The notes: generated by a model not told the origin, from the sequence alone. Counted from the stretch's first letter, positions 37,701 through 52,700 are shown. The stretch is 64,000 nucleotides of DNA from Castor canadensis (GCF_047511655.1 NC_133387.1:23926353-23990352); one strand, 5' to 3'. Program-made: numbers and translations.

Positions 37701-40700
37701 ATCCAATACCTGTTACTCATCCAGCTCTTCCATTAATTCTGGTCTTTCCCTACCATTAGGCTGCCTTTCCTTTGCCTCTCCCACTCCAACATATTTGCTT
37801 CTACCCTCGTTCCCTTCCAACAAGTAGGTTCCTCAGGAGTCTACAACCAGTCTCCATACTGCTTCCTTTCAATCTTTCCTTCCTCCATTGTTCCTCTTTC
37901 CACTGGATAGGGCTTCATACAGGGAATGCACCCTGTCCATGGCAATTGCCCTCCACTACCCCTAAGGTAGTCCAGGTCCCCTTAGTTTCCTCTTACTCTC
38001 TTGGATCCACTACATTAAAATACTTATGTTCACCTTTGAAGTCCTATTCTTTACACAGGTACCAATCTCCATATTGTTCACTTCCTTGTCCCTTCTCTTC
38101 TGAATCAGCCAACCAAAAAAAAAGACCAAAAACATAGTACCTGAATTCCTAAATCTCACACCCATAGAGCCTTGCCTTCTCATTTTGTTACCTATCATCC
38201 TTACCTTTTCAAGTTACCTGTAAAACACATGATTGGAAGGTATCTCCCCCGACTGCCCACCTCGGGGCTTCCCCAGTTCCCCTGCAGAGTCTGTCTGCTG
38301 CATGGTACACCTCTCTCCTTTCAGCCACCCTTGAACAGCGGAGGCACAGATTCAGAGGTCACTGCGAAATGCCTGTTCCGCACTGGGTCCCGTGTGCACC
38401 TCCGCCATTTGCAAGCATCTTCTATCAGCCCACATACTGGACTCACTCCAAATGAGTCCATCCCCATGTCCCTGAGGTTACCTGCCATTGCTGTCTGTGC
38501 AGGAGCCATGTTAAAGTGCATGCTACCAGTTTTTTCCAATTAACCTGAGTCACTTTGTCCATTATGTCCTTAAGGCCCCATTCTGCAAATGCTGGTCTTT
38601 TGCATCTCTGTTCTGCTCATGAGTTCTGGCTTGGATACCACACATCCCACCAACTTGTCCTGAGATGTGCCAATGTCCACAGTTGTGTATATCTGCATTC
38701 TGCCTTCCCATTTTCTATACTGGTCCTTTGAACTTTGCTGAAGCCACCTGAAGCTCATGAAGTTGTTCCATGACCAAAATGCCTCCTGTCTCTTTCTTTT
38801 CCCTTCAGTTCCCCTGACACAACTTGAGTCCCTCATTCCACCTTCCTGTGGCAGTCTAGAGCAGTCTCTCTACCCTGATGTGAATTTAACCTATCATGGC
38901 CATCTCCAGTGATTCCCCCTCCTGTAGTTTTCCAAAGAACCTCCACTTCCTCTTCAATTGCCAGTTGTACCTCCCTTGCCACCTCCCAGTCTGTTGCACT
39001 CAGGAGTCTCTCCCTCAGTGTCTGCTCATTTCCTAACCACCTCATGGCTGCCACCATTGCCAACCTCTGTCCCCAGTGGGCTCTACTGAGTCCATCTGCT
39101 CTCTCAATTCATCCATAACTATCCTAGCTGTATATTAGACAGTTGTCACCTTGCTTATATCTGTTCCCTCAGTATTTCATCATCTCACCATGTGCTTTGT
39201 TGATAGTGTTCTCCAACAGTTTTGCGGTGCCATAACCACTACGATCTTATTTTGCATTAGCCTCCTCACATCCCTCTTTCATTTCCCTCTTATTTTAGCT
39301 TCTGACATTTTCTTTCCTTGGCTTCCTTATGAACTTTGCCTGCATTAAGACAGAGCTCCTGCATGTTCCCTATTCACTTCCACCTTCATGATGCTTGCAT
39401 GTCTCCCTTGGTAAGTACCTTCCCTGAACCTCTCAACATGCCTTTTCTCTTTGCTGCTGGGCTCCTTCCTTTGTTCTTTCTCATTCTTCTTGGCAATTAG
39501 AACAATTCAGCTCTTGTGATCTCCCTTGGGTTGAACACTTCTAGCTTTCTGTCTCCTCTTCTTGACCCTGATTGATCATTTCTCCTGCTTTTTTCTCCTC
39601 TATTACATAACAAAATACTGTCATATCCTCCCTACCCACCAGGCTTTAGCTACTGTCCATGAATCTTCTGCCTAATTCAGTAGCCTCCTTTGATGTGTAC
39701 TCCCTGACCTGTTCTTGGCACCCAGTGTTTCACCATATTCAATCAGTTTGTACTGATAACACTCTTACTGCCCAGACACGCATGCCCATCTCCCAATAAC
39801 ATGAGCTATGGGCTCCTTCCTGGGCTCTACATCCATGGCTCCAGACGACCTATCACATTGCCTTTCACATCTTTCCTGTCATATTCTTCTGAAAATGTAC
39901 TTGGTGGATCTCTGATTATCCTACAGTATTCCTGTCCACACATGCTTTTGTTTTCTGTCCTCACTCCTGTCCCACTCTTGCCCAGCCCATTCTCACACAG
40001 AATTTCCCATCCTCAGCCTGACGTGCTGCTGAACTGGACTGCTGTCTTCCTGGGCACTCCTATCCCTGTGTTCTTGCTCCTCTTCCCCACCCCTTCAGCA
40101 CTCATTTCCTTTCATGAGCTTTCTTCCAGCACTGACTCCATTCCCCCATCCCCCGCCTTCCTCCTGGACAACCAGCTCCATGCACTCATCTCCTCTGTGT
40201 GCTGCCCATCTCTCTCACTTCAGTCTTCCACCTCAGTCCTCAGCAGAGACCATTTCATTCCCTTCTGCTCCTGATGATGAGAGATTTCCCCTCAGACTTC
40301 ATTCTTCCAGGTGCCTCTCAGCTACATTCAGTTCCTTGCTGTCGTCCTCATCATGGTCTGACAGAACCTCGTTTCCCACATCTGACAGTCATGACTCTGA
40401 TGCCTCCATCTGCCCCGACTCACAGGATCTGTCAGCTCACCCTCCAATCTCTGTCCCCATCTCCATTCTACAACTTTCACCTCCACCAGTGATTCTCACC
40501 CGGGGATGCATGACCCCCAGATGGCCTATCAGAATCATCGCTGGGTGAGGTAGCTGTTGTTTAATGTTTGTGAGCAGATCATTGCTCCCACTCTGATGTT
40601 TTGATAGGCAACCTGGGGGCCATGCCCACAGCCCCCCATGGGTGGAACCCACCCCCCAACCCTGTTAAGAATCACTGCTGTGGATGCCACCTACTTCCTG

Positions 40701-43700
40701 AGCTTCCCTCTAACATTTCATGCTTCTAGCTTTCTACTGGTGGCCATCTGACGTTCACTCAAGGATCTCATCTCTTCCCCCTCTTGATACAGACCTGGCA
40801 TCTCTGCTTAAAACCACCACATTGCTTTCTTTGTTAATCCTTGGTAACAGGACTTGAGTCAACCCCAGTGTTCATGAGAGCTGTTCTTACCCATTATGCC
40901 ATCCCCCCAATGTGACTCAGCTTTCTGTTGAATATCTTTGGTTCCAATTTGGTCTTTCTGGTTCTTTCTATTATCTCTTTTCTTTAATGTCTCTTCCTCT
41001 TTCTGCTTAGATACAAGGAGTCCTTGCAGAGCCTTCTTTAGTCTGAAAATCCCCAGTTTCCTATAAACCAGCTCCTTTGCCTTCCATTTTATCCCACCAT
41101 TGGGATGACTCAGTGGTCTTCTGTATTTGTCATCCTCAACAATGAAAACAGAATCTTCAACCAACTCCATTCAAGAGTATTGTTACCTCTTTGTCTACAT
41201 CTGCCTCATGTCCCACCCTCACCTCCAATACTCACTCTACTGTTCTTAACTCTGCCCTCCAGTCCAACCCAGTTTATCTTGACCCAATCCCTGCCCCAAA
41301 CTCCAACACTTAAATCCATCCATCTCACCCTTCCCTACTGGACTCTTATTAGTAAAGACCCTGACCCAAAATTTACATCATTGCAACAATATTCAAGACT
41401 TTAAGATCACACATTCCTCCCTGCCCATTGCTGTCCATCCCTTTTGTTTTCCTTCCCCATGCCAGCTTGCAGGTTGGCCTGAGCACTCTTAAGTGTTTTC
41501 ATTCCAACTTTGGAACTACATCCTATCCTTCTGCCTGTCTCCATGTTGCTGCCTAGGCTCTTTTCCTTTTATTGAGCTCTGTTCTCCATCCTGTCTGCCT
41601 GTCTTCATAGCTGACCTCCCTTTCTCTGCTTCTTCATCACACATCCTTTCTTACTGCCTTCTTTCATGTGCATTCTCTCCCTCCCCCTCTGTCTCATCTC
41701 TCGCTCTCTGTCTCTCGCTCGCTCTCTTTCTCTTTCTTTCTCTCTCTCTCTCCTCTCTCTCTCTCTCCTTTCTCACCCCTCATCCTTCTCCATCACCCCC
41801 CTTCCCCTTGGCCAAGGAAAGGCTTCCTGGTTCATCTCTGTGGCTCATACTTCTCTTACCTTCCTTAGTGCCTGCCTGCCACTTCTTCCTATTTTCTCCT
41901 CTTTTCTCCACAGGGGTATGCTTACTTCTTGGACCTGCTCTCACTGCTCATACTCTCTCCATACTTTCCCTGTCTCACATTCTTTTCTGGAACTTTTGTT
42001 TATCGGTTCTTCAACTTACTCTCCCTATTATTTTCCTTAACTGCCTTTTCCTACTTTTCCTCTACTAAAATTTCTTCCTTTTCTTTTTTTCACTCTCATC
42101 AGGCAGGTTCCTGTAAATCTCTATAGCCAGTCCTACAGCCTCTCTCCCTTTCTTTTTTCCTCTCCTCCATCATTTCCATTTCCTCCCAATAGAGCTCCAT
42201 TGACCACAGGCACTCCTGTTCAAAGAGCTAGCTCTCATGGCTCCCTTGTGGTTGTCTGATTCCACTTGTTTCTTTCCTTCCTAGCACATTACCTTTACAA
42301 CACTTGTGTTTAGACTTTAAGACCCTCTTTTTAGGCACATACCACTTTCCATCCTGTTTTCCTGTCTCCTCTCTTGCCCTCTGGATCATTTAACCCAAAG
42401 TAAAAGCCCTACATCCATTCCTTAAGGCCCCCAATTCCATAGAGCCTTCCTTTCTCCTGTGTTGCTATTTGTCTTCCTTTTTTACCTTCTCATCTAAGCC
42501 TACAATTCTGCATTGAGGTCCAGTGTCAGCCTCCTACCCTACTCTGCCGTTAGTATAATCTACTACAGAGTCAGTCTCCCATGCACTATGTGTCCAAACT
42601 TCTAGCCACCCTAAGAAGCTGGAAGCATGGATTCAGTGAACTCTGTAGAGCGTCTCCTTGGCCTTGATTAGCAGATTCTCCTCCACCATTTGCAGTGTTG
42701 TCCTCCCCACATTCTGGACTCAATCTGTATGGATCCAGTTCCATGTCCCTGAGATCACCTGCCAGTACCGTCTGTGCAGAAGGTGTCTTAAAGTGCAACA
42801 CTGCCCTGTTTCCCACATTTAACTCAAGTCACTGTGGTTCTTTGCCCCCAGTTTCTCATAAGAACTCAACTCTGCAAATGCCTGACTTTTGGATTCTCTG
42901 CTGTACTCCTATGATCTGACATTAACACTGACCACATAACTGACTTTTCTCCTGAGACAGCAAACACCTCCAGTGTGTGAAATTTACCCTTTTTTCTAAC
43001 TAGCCCCTGTTCAAGGTTGACCTTCTACAAATTCATGAGTTGTACCTCCCCTCCCCTTCTTATGTGCCTCCTGTGCCTTTCTTTGTAGTCAATTCTTTTA
43101 CCTAACAAAAATTTCACATACCACCTTGTCATAGTGGCCAGACTCCAATGTCTGATTCCACCCTGGCTGTGGATTTAACACATGCATGACATGCTTATGT
43201 TTTCCCCTGTGTGTTCTCCAGAGACCCTCTGCTTCCATTTCAACCTCTAGTCATAACCTCCTCTGCCACCTTCCAGTCAATCCCTCCACTCAGGAGTCAT
43301 ACCCTCCATGTCTGCTCCCTTAATGACCTGCCCTCCCTGCTCCCACCATTGCCACCCTCTGTATCCCCAGCTTGCTACACTCAGTCCATCTGTGTTTGAA
43401 TTCACCCATAACCATCCTGGCTCCTCAGATCCAGCATATTAGAGACAGTCATTTCCTCACTTGGGGCATTTCCTGCCAACATGTTATTTCACCATGATCT
43501 TCACTGACACCACAGTCTCCAGAACTTTCTAGGTTCTACAACCACCACAGCTTCCTTCTTCTTGGGCTCCCCCGACCTCTTCATCATCCTCTCTCTTAAC
43601 CATGCCTAGTTCAGTTCCTTCCTGGGCTTGCTCACCTGTCCTCCTCACTTTCTCACCTTCCTTGAGAGTGCTTTCCCTCATGTAGCGCCTTCCCTGAGCC

Positions 43701-46700
43701 TCTCAATAGCCTCCTCTCTCATTTGCTGGCTCCTTCACCTGCTGGTTTTCCTTCTTGCACAATAACCACCTCTCTCATGCTCTCCCATATGTTGCAAACT
43801 CCTCTCCTCTCCTGAGCACAGCTGATCAGCCCTCCTGCTCTAGTCTCTACTACAGAGTGAATTACAGTCACATCCTCCCACCCACCCTTCTATCAGCTGA
43901 CTTCTTCATTCTGTAGACCTGTAGGTGCACATTCCCCTCTTGACCTGACCCCTGCACACACTGTTCCACTACATTCAGTCCTCTGAATGAGATGGACCAT
44001 TCCAAATCTACACGTGCTACCCATCAGCCCTTACTCATCTCCATGTGGCCCAGGGCATGGGTTCCTTCTGAATCCTCACCACCACAGCTCCCTGTAAACT
44101 TTCTCATTTCCATTCTGAACATGTCTACAGATAACGAGCTCAGGAGTATATGCCTCTGATTATGCTACCACATTCGTGTCACCCGTGCTTTTGTCTTCTA
44201 CCCTCACTCCTGCCCTCTCATATATCTACCCCACCACTACACCAACATGCCCACCCTCAACCTGACTTACTGCTGGGCCTCACAGCTCTCTTCCCTGCCT
44301 CCTCTCTCCTCTTCCCCCTCCTCAGCACTCACCTCTTTTCACAAGCTTGCCTCCAGCACTGACTCCTTTTCCCTCTGTCCTTGCCTTTGTTCTGGATAAC
44401 CAGGCCCACACAAGTATCTGCACTGTGCTGTCCACCTCTCATGCCTACCTCCTCCATATCAGGTCCCTCAGCAGGGACCGAAGTGGTGGTGCTGCACTCC
44501 CTTCCCCTGACGAGGGATGCCCCCCAACAGACCTCATCCTTCCAGGTGCCTCTCAGCTACATTCAGTTCCTTGCTATCATCCTCATCGTGGACTGACAGG
44601 ACCTCTTCTCCCACATCCGACAGTCATGACTCTGATGCCTCCATCTACCTCGACTCATAGGAGCTGTCAGCTCACCCTCCAGTCCTGTCCCCATCTCCGT
44701 TCTATGCCTTCCACCTCCACCAGTGATTCTCACCCGGGGATGTATGACCCCCAGATGGCCTATCAGAATCATCTGTGAGTGAGTTTACTGTTGTTTAATG
44801 TTTGTGAGCAGATCACTGCTCCCTCTCTGATGTTTTGATAGGCAACCTGGGGGCCATGCCCACAGCCCCCCACGGGTGGAACCCACCCCCCAATCCCCGT
44901 TAAGAATCACTGCTGTGGATGCCACCTACTTCCTGAGCTTCCCTCTAACATTTCATGCATCTAGCTTTCTACTGGTGGCCATCTGACATTCACTCAAGGA
45001 TCTCACCTCTGTCAATCCACAGGTATTTCTTTTGTTCCTGTTTTCCTTCCATTATTAATGAGGATATTTTCATCTCATTTTTTATTTGTCTGAGGGGCTG
45101 CTTTAGTCCCACATAACCCAGTTTGGCTTATTCATCTATAACTCCTTTTCTTCTCACTTGTCACATCCTCTGCCCCTTCTCACCCCATCTCTATCATTGT
45201 CTTTTCTGACATCGTTAGCAGTCCTTTCCGTAGATGAGCACTTTTTAACTCCCTTCTTCTCTGGAGCTCTTTCCCCTATCTCAACTCAATTCCTTTTTAC
45301 TCATTTCTTAAGTTCTTCTCTTTTGTTTGGAATTACATTTCAGTAGACAACTCAATGTTTTCTGTTTTGCCTTTTTCTGTCTTTTCTCTCTGATGCATAC
45401 ACTTGCTTCTTTCCCACTGTCATCCTTTTTTCCTTTAGTGTCTTTTTTATCTTGCTTTAATCCTACATCCCTTTTCTTGGTTATGCTCATGCTCTACTGA
45501 CCTCATTGATTCTGAGTTTCCTTATTGTGATGCTGATTGGCCTATATTTACTCAGTTTACTATGAAATGTTATCAACTATAATACTGTCTCTTCTTATTT
45601 TCCACCTATATTCTTATTTCCTTTGATTCAATTATAATGGCAAATGTTGTTTTTCAATGTCATTCTCATATGACCTTTCCCACCTAAGTGTAAATTTTAC
45701 ATTGTTTTTCCATCTATTTTCTTTTTTCCTATTCTGCTTTGACAGAACTATATTTATTAACTATTCATATGCTGTGTATCATTCCTGTGCATTCACTATC
45801 TTCTATTTGGTATCTATTCTTATGGTATGTTTATTGCTCAATCCTTTTCCAGTATTTCTGCTTCCCTACCTACAGTGCTACATTGCTTTGATTCTGCATT
45901 TGGTTCCCTGGTAGAATCCCTACCCCTTGCTTTGTTTTATATCCACTTCAATCAACCTGTCTCTTAACTTTTCTATTAACTTCATTTTTCTTTCCCTGGA
46001 CACTAGTCCTCTCCTGTCCTGTTTTTAGCTATCACTTTATCATTTCTATTTCTTCCTTTAAGAACTACCTCACTACACAGTCCTCTTCCTGACTCAACTG
46101 TTTTGTAAGTACAAGTATTTTTCATTATCTTTTCTACTTAAATAACAGTTTTTGGTACTAAGTGCCTATACTATATTATCTTAAATTTGAAAAAAGCCCT
46201 TCATCTCCCTTTTAAAGCCCCACATATTTTGTCAACCATCATTAAAATACTGATAAAATTTTAAGGATGTCTTGTAAATCATTTTAAAGGACAAATACCT
46301 AATTATTTTGCACATAAGTCATTCACTAGCAGACATGTTTGTGTGTGGTGTAAAATGATCCCATACTATAATAAAGAACATAATTACATTTTCCTTTTAT
46401 ACTGCGTGGAACAATGACATTTTCAAGATAAATAATAAATGCTGTATCTTTTTAAATGAACTATATAAAAAAGGATTATTTTGAAAATGTTTACTTACCA
46501 ACTGATGAGTTTCTTGAGTTGTCCCACTCATATTGTGAGGAAGACGACAAGAATATCACACATTTTTAAAATCTTTGAGCTACTGATAGAAGAGCTATGA
46601 TCACAGCAGAAATATGTCATTCCGATTAGGCTTATGCACAAGTGAATCGTTTTTGTTAGCACAAAAATAGTCACTATACCAGGTTTTCCAAGCACATGGT

Positions 46701-49700
46701 GATATGTGCATAATAGCTTTTCATGCTAACTATTATGTAGACTATGTGACTTGAGAGCTGGTGATACCTGCATTCTTATATTTGCCATTTTGTACCTTGC
46801 ACATTGCATAACAAGCCTAATTCATGTGTTTTCTCTCCACCCAAGCATCACCCTACCCCATCCTCTCGTTGCTTCTCTCACTTTCAGCCAGTCCTAACAA
46901 TGATTCCTTAATATTACAGGCATTTTAATTTCACACTTACTGGTACATCTTTTATGCCTCCCATTACATTTGTCCTGCCATATCTTTTTTAATACTGAAA
47001 ATGACAGCAAGTTTATTAGGAGAGGAACACACTTTCAAAAGACTGAATGTGGGTCATCTCTAGAGTAAGAACAAGAATGACTGCCTTGCTGTATCATAAA
47101 CATTGTACACTCATTCACTCACCAACTCTATAATATATCAGTGAGTGCCAGATTATTCCCTTGAGGTTTACCTCATGATCTCAACCAGTCTTCAATCAGT
47201 ATCATTCATTCTAAAGAAAAAAAAACAAGCTTCCAATCTATATCTTTTAAAAGATTAATTCTGATGTTTTTAAGATTTCTAGGATTATTTCATATCAGGC
47301 TTTATCTTAATTTAATTTTAGTTTATCTCTTTCCAACCTTTCCTAGCAGGCAATTGCTTCATTCACTTAAATTTCCCATTAAGACATCAAGCACCAGCAC
47401 ATCATCCTTGAGCGAGTTCCTATTTTTTTCCTGACCCCTGATTCTCTCCCATTATATACACAGTTATTCTGGGAGCTGACTATTCTGTGTCTTTGATTCA
47501 CATTGTTTCTTGTCATTCTGTGTACTCAAAACTGCTGTCTAATTCATAGTATCCCCTTACTTACTGTCCTCTGTTCTCTTTTCTTTTTTTTTCTTTTCTC
47601 TATTCTCTTTCTTCTGTCATAATCTTTGACTTAAAGATGAAGCAGTACCCATTTCTGCCATCAAATATATGATAATTCAAAAAAAAAGTTTCCATCTGTA
47701 AACAACTTGAACATTGCTCTTATACTCCTTTTCTCCTTTTGTTGTGAACTCCTTATGTTTCTTCCAACAATCCATCGGCTAGATGATTCCAGTGGATATA
47801 ATCATCTCTTGGATATGTATACTGTCCGACACTCAGCTTTCACTATTCTTCAGTTTCCTGTTGCCTGCATTCAGTACTGAATCTGTTTCCTTTATTCAGT
47901 CTAGACTTCCCTAGGATTCCTGCTCTGGCCCATTTTAAGTCCACTGCATTAATCTTACTTTAACCACTTTCTCTTACTGTTCCAATTGCTTCAAATCCTT
48001 TTCCAACAAAGCATTCAGATCAATATACCCTTCTCCAGTTCTTATTTTGCCACCCTTGATTTGTATCTGGTTTTACATACAACTCTTTACTAAACTTGAA
48101 ATTCTGATGTCTCTCATTGCGCCTCATCTTGGGTGCTCTTTAATACTTCAACTTTTATAACATTTTGTAAAATTCCGTGCTCTACACCCCTAGCCTAAAT
48201 CCTATATTCCCTTCTCCTTACTTACATTTCAGCTTTTTCTTCACTTTCTCCTAGTCTCTCTCAGTAGTTACCTTAGTTTCTCTTATACCTCATACTAACA
48301 GTTCTTTCATTTCTGAACAAACTTGAGTGTCATTAAGCAAGTTCTTCCTAATTTCCTTTCATTATTTGCACCAACTTATATATTAAAATCTGTATTAATA
48401 GCCCCCATCTATAATCATAAGGATGGATACCAAAGTCATCTCTAGGAATATACTTTAGAAGTATTTCCCTTAATGATGCCCACCCACTTCCCACCAAATG
48501 GGAATGGGTCCCATTTGATGGTCCTCTTACCAAGTAAACTATCCACCCTGGTCTCTAATTAGTCATTCAAATATCTTTTTAATTTTTCTCTGTTGAGGTA
48601 CTGGGGATGGAACGCAGGGCCTTCACTTGAACTACATCCCAGTCCTCAAACCAGTGCCTTTCAGGTTGCTATTGATGGCTTTTAAATCAAGATTCATCTT
48701 AATCTTCCCTTCTAACATTTCTTAACAACCAAGCCCTTTAATTAAACTTTCCATCGTCCCAAAATTCATATACCCACTACCCTACTTCTTCATAACTTTG
48801 TATTTTCTTCATGTCTTTTTTAAAGAAATAAAATGCTGCACATATAATCAAACCTTCTGTACAACTCCCCAGAACCATTTACCTTTTTCTCTTCCAAGAG
48901 AATTTGGAATTTGACACTTATCCTCATATTTTTATAACTTTAATAATTATTTGCATATCCATAAATGTTATGTAATACTATCTTTTTAAAAATTCCCATT
49001 AAGACTTAAAGAACTAGTTAATTTCTGACCCTATTTCATTTCAGACCCTTGCTGCTTCCCTCATTATATACACCATTCACTGCAATCTTTAATACCAAAC
49101 ATTTATCCACTTCTAAGATCTCACATATTTCTCAAGAATGTTCCATGTCCTTTTAACCCACAGCTTCTTTACCTTTTTACCACTCTGACCATCCAAAACT
49201 TGGCTCTAATTCACACAACATTCCTGTTACATTAAAACCTCTCTACTATAGCTTTCCTGTCCATTTTGGTTCCTGTCCATTTTTGTTGTCAAAGCAATGG
49301 ATACAGTATTCCTCTTCTCCCCAGGTTTCTTCCCTCATCATTCCCAACTATTTCTCAAGAAACACAGTCTTCTGTACAGACAAACCACTCACTCCCTTAC
49401 TAGAGTGCTCCCTAACTAGTCCATCCTGATCTATTTTAAGGTTAGTAAATAATGCCTTTTAAAATAATTCATTTTACTAAAACAACCTCTCCTGTTAACT
49501 TTTTAATCAGAAGTCTTCCCATGACATTAAGAATTAGTCTACTCTCTAATTCCCATTCCCATCCAAGTCCTTGAAACTTTGTTGGATACCCCATTCATTA
49601 CATTGAGCCTTCCCATCCAATTTCACTAATTGGACCAAGTTACCAATATTCGCCATTCTGGATCTTTTGTTTTATTTTTGTTTTGTTTTTTGTTCACCTG

Positions 49701-52700
49701 ATCTGCCTCACTGCTAGTCCATCTTCTGTATTTCATACATTGTTCCTTAACTCAGCTAACAAACTTTCTTCCTTCTTATTCCATCATAGCCTACGTCTAG
49801 CTATTTGATATAACCCACCAGTTAATATCTGCCCTTCTTCAGATCATCCCTTCACCTCACCAAGAAACTTTCACTGTACTTCCGTTCCTTTGCTCTTTGT
49901 TCCTTATTTAGCTCTAGAAAATCTTGTGTCCTTACTTTCTTTGTTCCTCCTTCCAACTATCATATATATTCTTACAGATTCAATTGTTTCTTCTGGATAC
50001 TACTCCTTGTGCTGAGACTCCTCTCAGTCAGCACTCACTGTTCAATCTCTGCACACTGGATTTTAGTCCCCTCCCTCATGGCCTGTCTCTGTCCCTCACT
50101 CTTCCACAAAGCTTCCTGGAACAGTTCCCCCTCATAACCTCAATTCTTACTTGGTCACATTCTTTCCTTCCTCTCTCTTCTGGAGTGATTGTGATTAACA
50201 TAAAATCATTCTTTCCCAGAGTTCCTTCTCTCCCATGGTCAGTCTTCCTCATTCTGTCATTCTTTAATGCCCTTAGCCATTGGCCATTTCACCATACTGC
50301 AAGTTGCACCTCTAGCCTAATCCATCATTCCCTTCCCCCTTTTTAGTTTCCATTTCCTCCATTCTTTCCTTCTCTCCTATCCTTTTACACAAGTCTCTTC
50401 AGTTGCTTTTCCAGTTGTCAGCTAATTCTGACAGTTGCTAGCAAAACCTCAATACCAGAATTATTCTTAATCTGCTTTCATCTAAAGCAATAGTTCTCAA
50501 ACTGTAGCTTGTTAAACTGCTGGGCCCTCCTCTGAGTTTCTGCTTCAGTAGACCTATGGTCAAGAGAAGAATGTATATTCTAACAAATTCCTAGCTGATG
50601 CTTACACAACACATTTTTGAGAAACATTGCTCTTAACTTCCCCTCACCCAGGCCCTTTAATTAAAAAGTTCCCAACAAGGTATCAAGACTGACTCTACTT
50701 CTGACTCTCCTTCCCTTTCAGGTCTTTGCCTCTCCCACGTGTTCATCACTGCAGTCTGGCCTTATACCCAACAAATGTGACCAATTATGGTGCTGTGGTC
50801 TTAACTACCATGCTATCTCTGAATCATTCTCTAGGTTATACAGTGCTCCTTGAATTTAATCTCTCATCTTCCATGTCTTTTGACCCAAATATCAAGTCTT
50901 CTCCCTCCAATCAGTACCTGCCATTTTTCACCTGCTTCTTTCCCAGTCCTTTTTTCCTTGTTACCTGTCTTGCCCTAAACAGATATGTTCCCTTATTGTC
51001 AACCTCCCTTCTTTTAGAAGCCATCTGTATTCCATACAAATAGACTCAGTTTCCTCTTGAACAACACTCCCTAGCAAGATTCTCTCTCTAGTATGTCTCT
51101 CCTTTGCAAAAAATATTCACATGCTGGAGTAACTTCTAAGAATAACTTCAATGCAACACTTTACATAATATTAATTTGTTATCTCCCATTGGTGATTTGT
51201 CCACCTATATCTTAATTTTTTTTTGTTTTAGTAGAACTGGGGTTTGAACTCAGGGCCTCACAATTGCAAAACAGGTGCTCTGCTGCTTGAGCCATGCCTC
51301 CCCCACTTGCATATCTTAATTATATATAAGCTCATTACCATCTGTACATGGAAATAACAAATGAAGTTTTACTTATAAGTTGGGTTCCCAACACGATCTT
51401 CAGCCAGTCATCTCCCAGTATTAACCATCTATTCTGTAGACAAACTACTCAAAAGATCTCCCCTGGTGTCTTTATATCAGAGTTCATTTTAACCCATCTT
51501 CTCCTGATCCTTCTAATTAAAACTCCCACCAAATCTTCCTCTAACTGTTCAGGTTCTTGTTCCTCTCCCATTGCATATACTGCTTTTTGAAGTCTGGCAT
51601 TAATATCCAACATTAGGCCCCAAAACCCACATTATAAGGTCTTACGATTTCCCATTCTGGAAAACATGATTTCTTATCCCATCTGCCCACTCCACTTCTC
51701 CTACTCTTAATTCTTCTTCATATGGTACTCCCAATACACTGTTCTCAGTCTCTTTCCTCTTTCATATTTTATATGATCTTTGATACACTGTGGTTCCCTT
51801 TCCCTCTTGTTAATACTTGTCCATCTTCACATGACCCCATCTTTTCTGTGGGCTCTTCCACTCGTTTGAGCACTTGACCCTACAACACCTATGTTACCCA
51901 CATAGTTCCTTTTTTCCCATCATCTATCTTTATGTCATTCTCATGAATTCAGTAGTCTTTTCTTTCATTTCCTTGCCTTTTCACACTACTCTGAATATAT
52001 TTACATTCTCAGTTTAGTCCAGACCTTCATAGAGTTCCTGCAATTGGCCATGGCTCAGATCTATTTCAACTCTTTGACCTTTCAGTCTATTGGTCCTATT
52101 TGTTGCTTCAAATATCATTTAAGCAAAGATTCCCAGATGGCACTCCTTCATAACACTAATTCTTATTTAGCCACTTTTTTACATTTTCTGTCTTTGGTTG
52201 TAATCTAGCTTAACTCACATCTTTCTACTGCATTCTCAACTCTGCCACTTTCCCATATTACTCATTCTGGCCCTCTGTAATGCCCTTCCCTACCTACATT
52301 TTGTAGGTCCCCCATCCCCAGACCTAAACCCTGCCTGTTTTCTCCTTTTAGCTTCTGGCCTCCATCTTCCAGCTGTGACATTTTTGTATAAGTCTCTCTA
52401 GGAAATATGTGTCATTTTTAACCAATCTCCACAAAGCAGGGGTATCTTCTGTGAGAAACTCTTTAATGGCACACCATGCAATAACCTGCAGTATCTTAAC
52501 TGCCATCATTCACTTTCCATCTCTCTATAGAATACATGGATGTAGTGTTCTTCTAGCAGATATACTTGCCTCTTCATGATCTTCACTCATTTCCCCATCT
52601 AATAGCAATAATCCATTCTCTGGACAAACTTCCTAACACCCTTTAATAAATAAGCCTAATACCTCTAAAGTTGTCAGCAATAGTTTTATCAGCATTCATC

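Larger units (their letters stand above)
36328..40486. repeat. Array unit 5
   Basis: 4159 bp with no SINE seen. An 18-bp tandem duplication (caatacctgttactcatc twice) lies at 37686-37721. Confidence 0.88.
40487..44720. repeat. Array unit 6
   Basis: 4234 bp with a (TC)-rich simple tract at about 41689-41769. Its end, from 43661, is nearly identical to unit 0. Confidence 0.88.
18400..45010. repeat. Tandem array of ~4.1-kb units (six full, two partial)
   Basis: The same ordered blocks recur along 26.6 kb. The foldback element starts at 19982, 24189, 28086, 32159, 36328, 40487 and 44721 (spacings 4207, 3897, 4073, 4169, 4159, 4234). The 'atagtaaagagcc' block is at about 21011, 25040, 28928, 33016, a variant at 37177 and 41349. 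The 'cctgccagtgctgtctgtgc' block is at about 22264, 26418, 30190, 34230, 38478 and 42757. Most of each unit is diverged between copies (my rough impression is 70-90 percent), but patches are almost identical. The right edge cuts a unit at about 45010; the left edge is approximate. Confidence 0.93.

Noticed and set aside
41493-42068. A 191-codon Ser/Leu-rich open frame as a membrane protein
   Set aside because: It runs through the simple (TC)n tract and has no counterpart in the sister units.
18379-44778. Many 60-160-codon open frames in the array (for example 23896-24372 and 40114-40548) as protein genes
   Set aside because: Stop codons need A or G, so C/T-rich DNA is open by composition. 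The products are Ser/Pro/Leu/His-rich, several frames are open at once, and sister copies differ by frameshifts.
18400-45010. CRISPR array or bacterial repeat system
   Set aside because: Units are kilobases long, diverged and intronic in a mammalian gene; no short repeat-spacer pattern.
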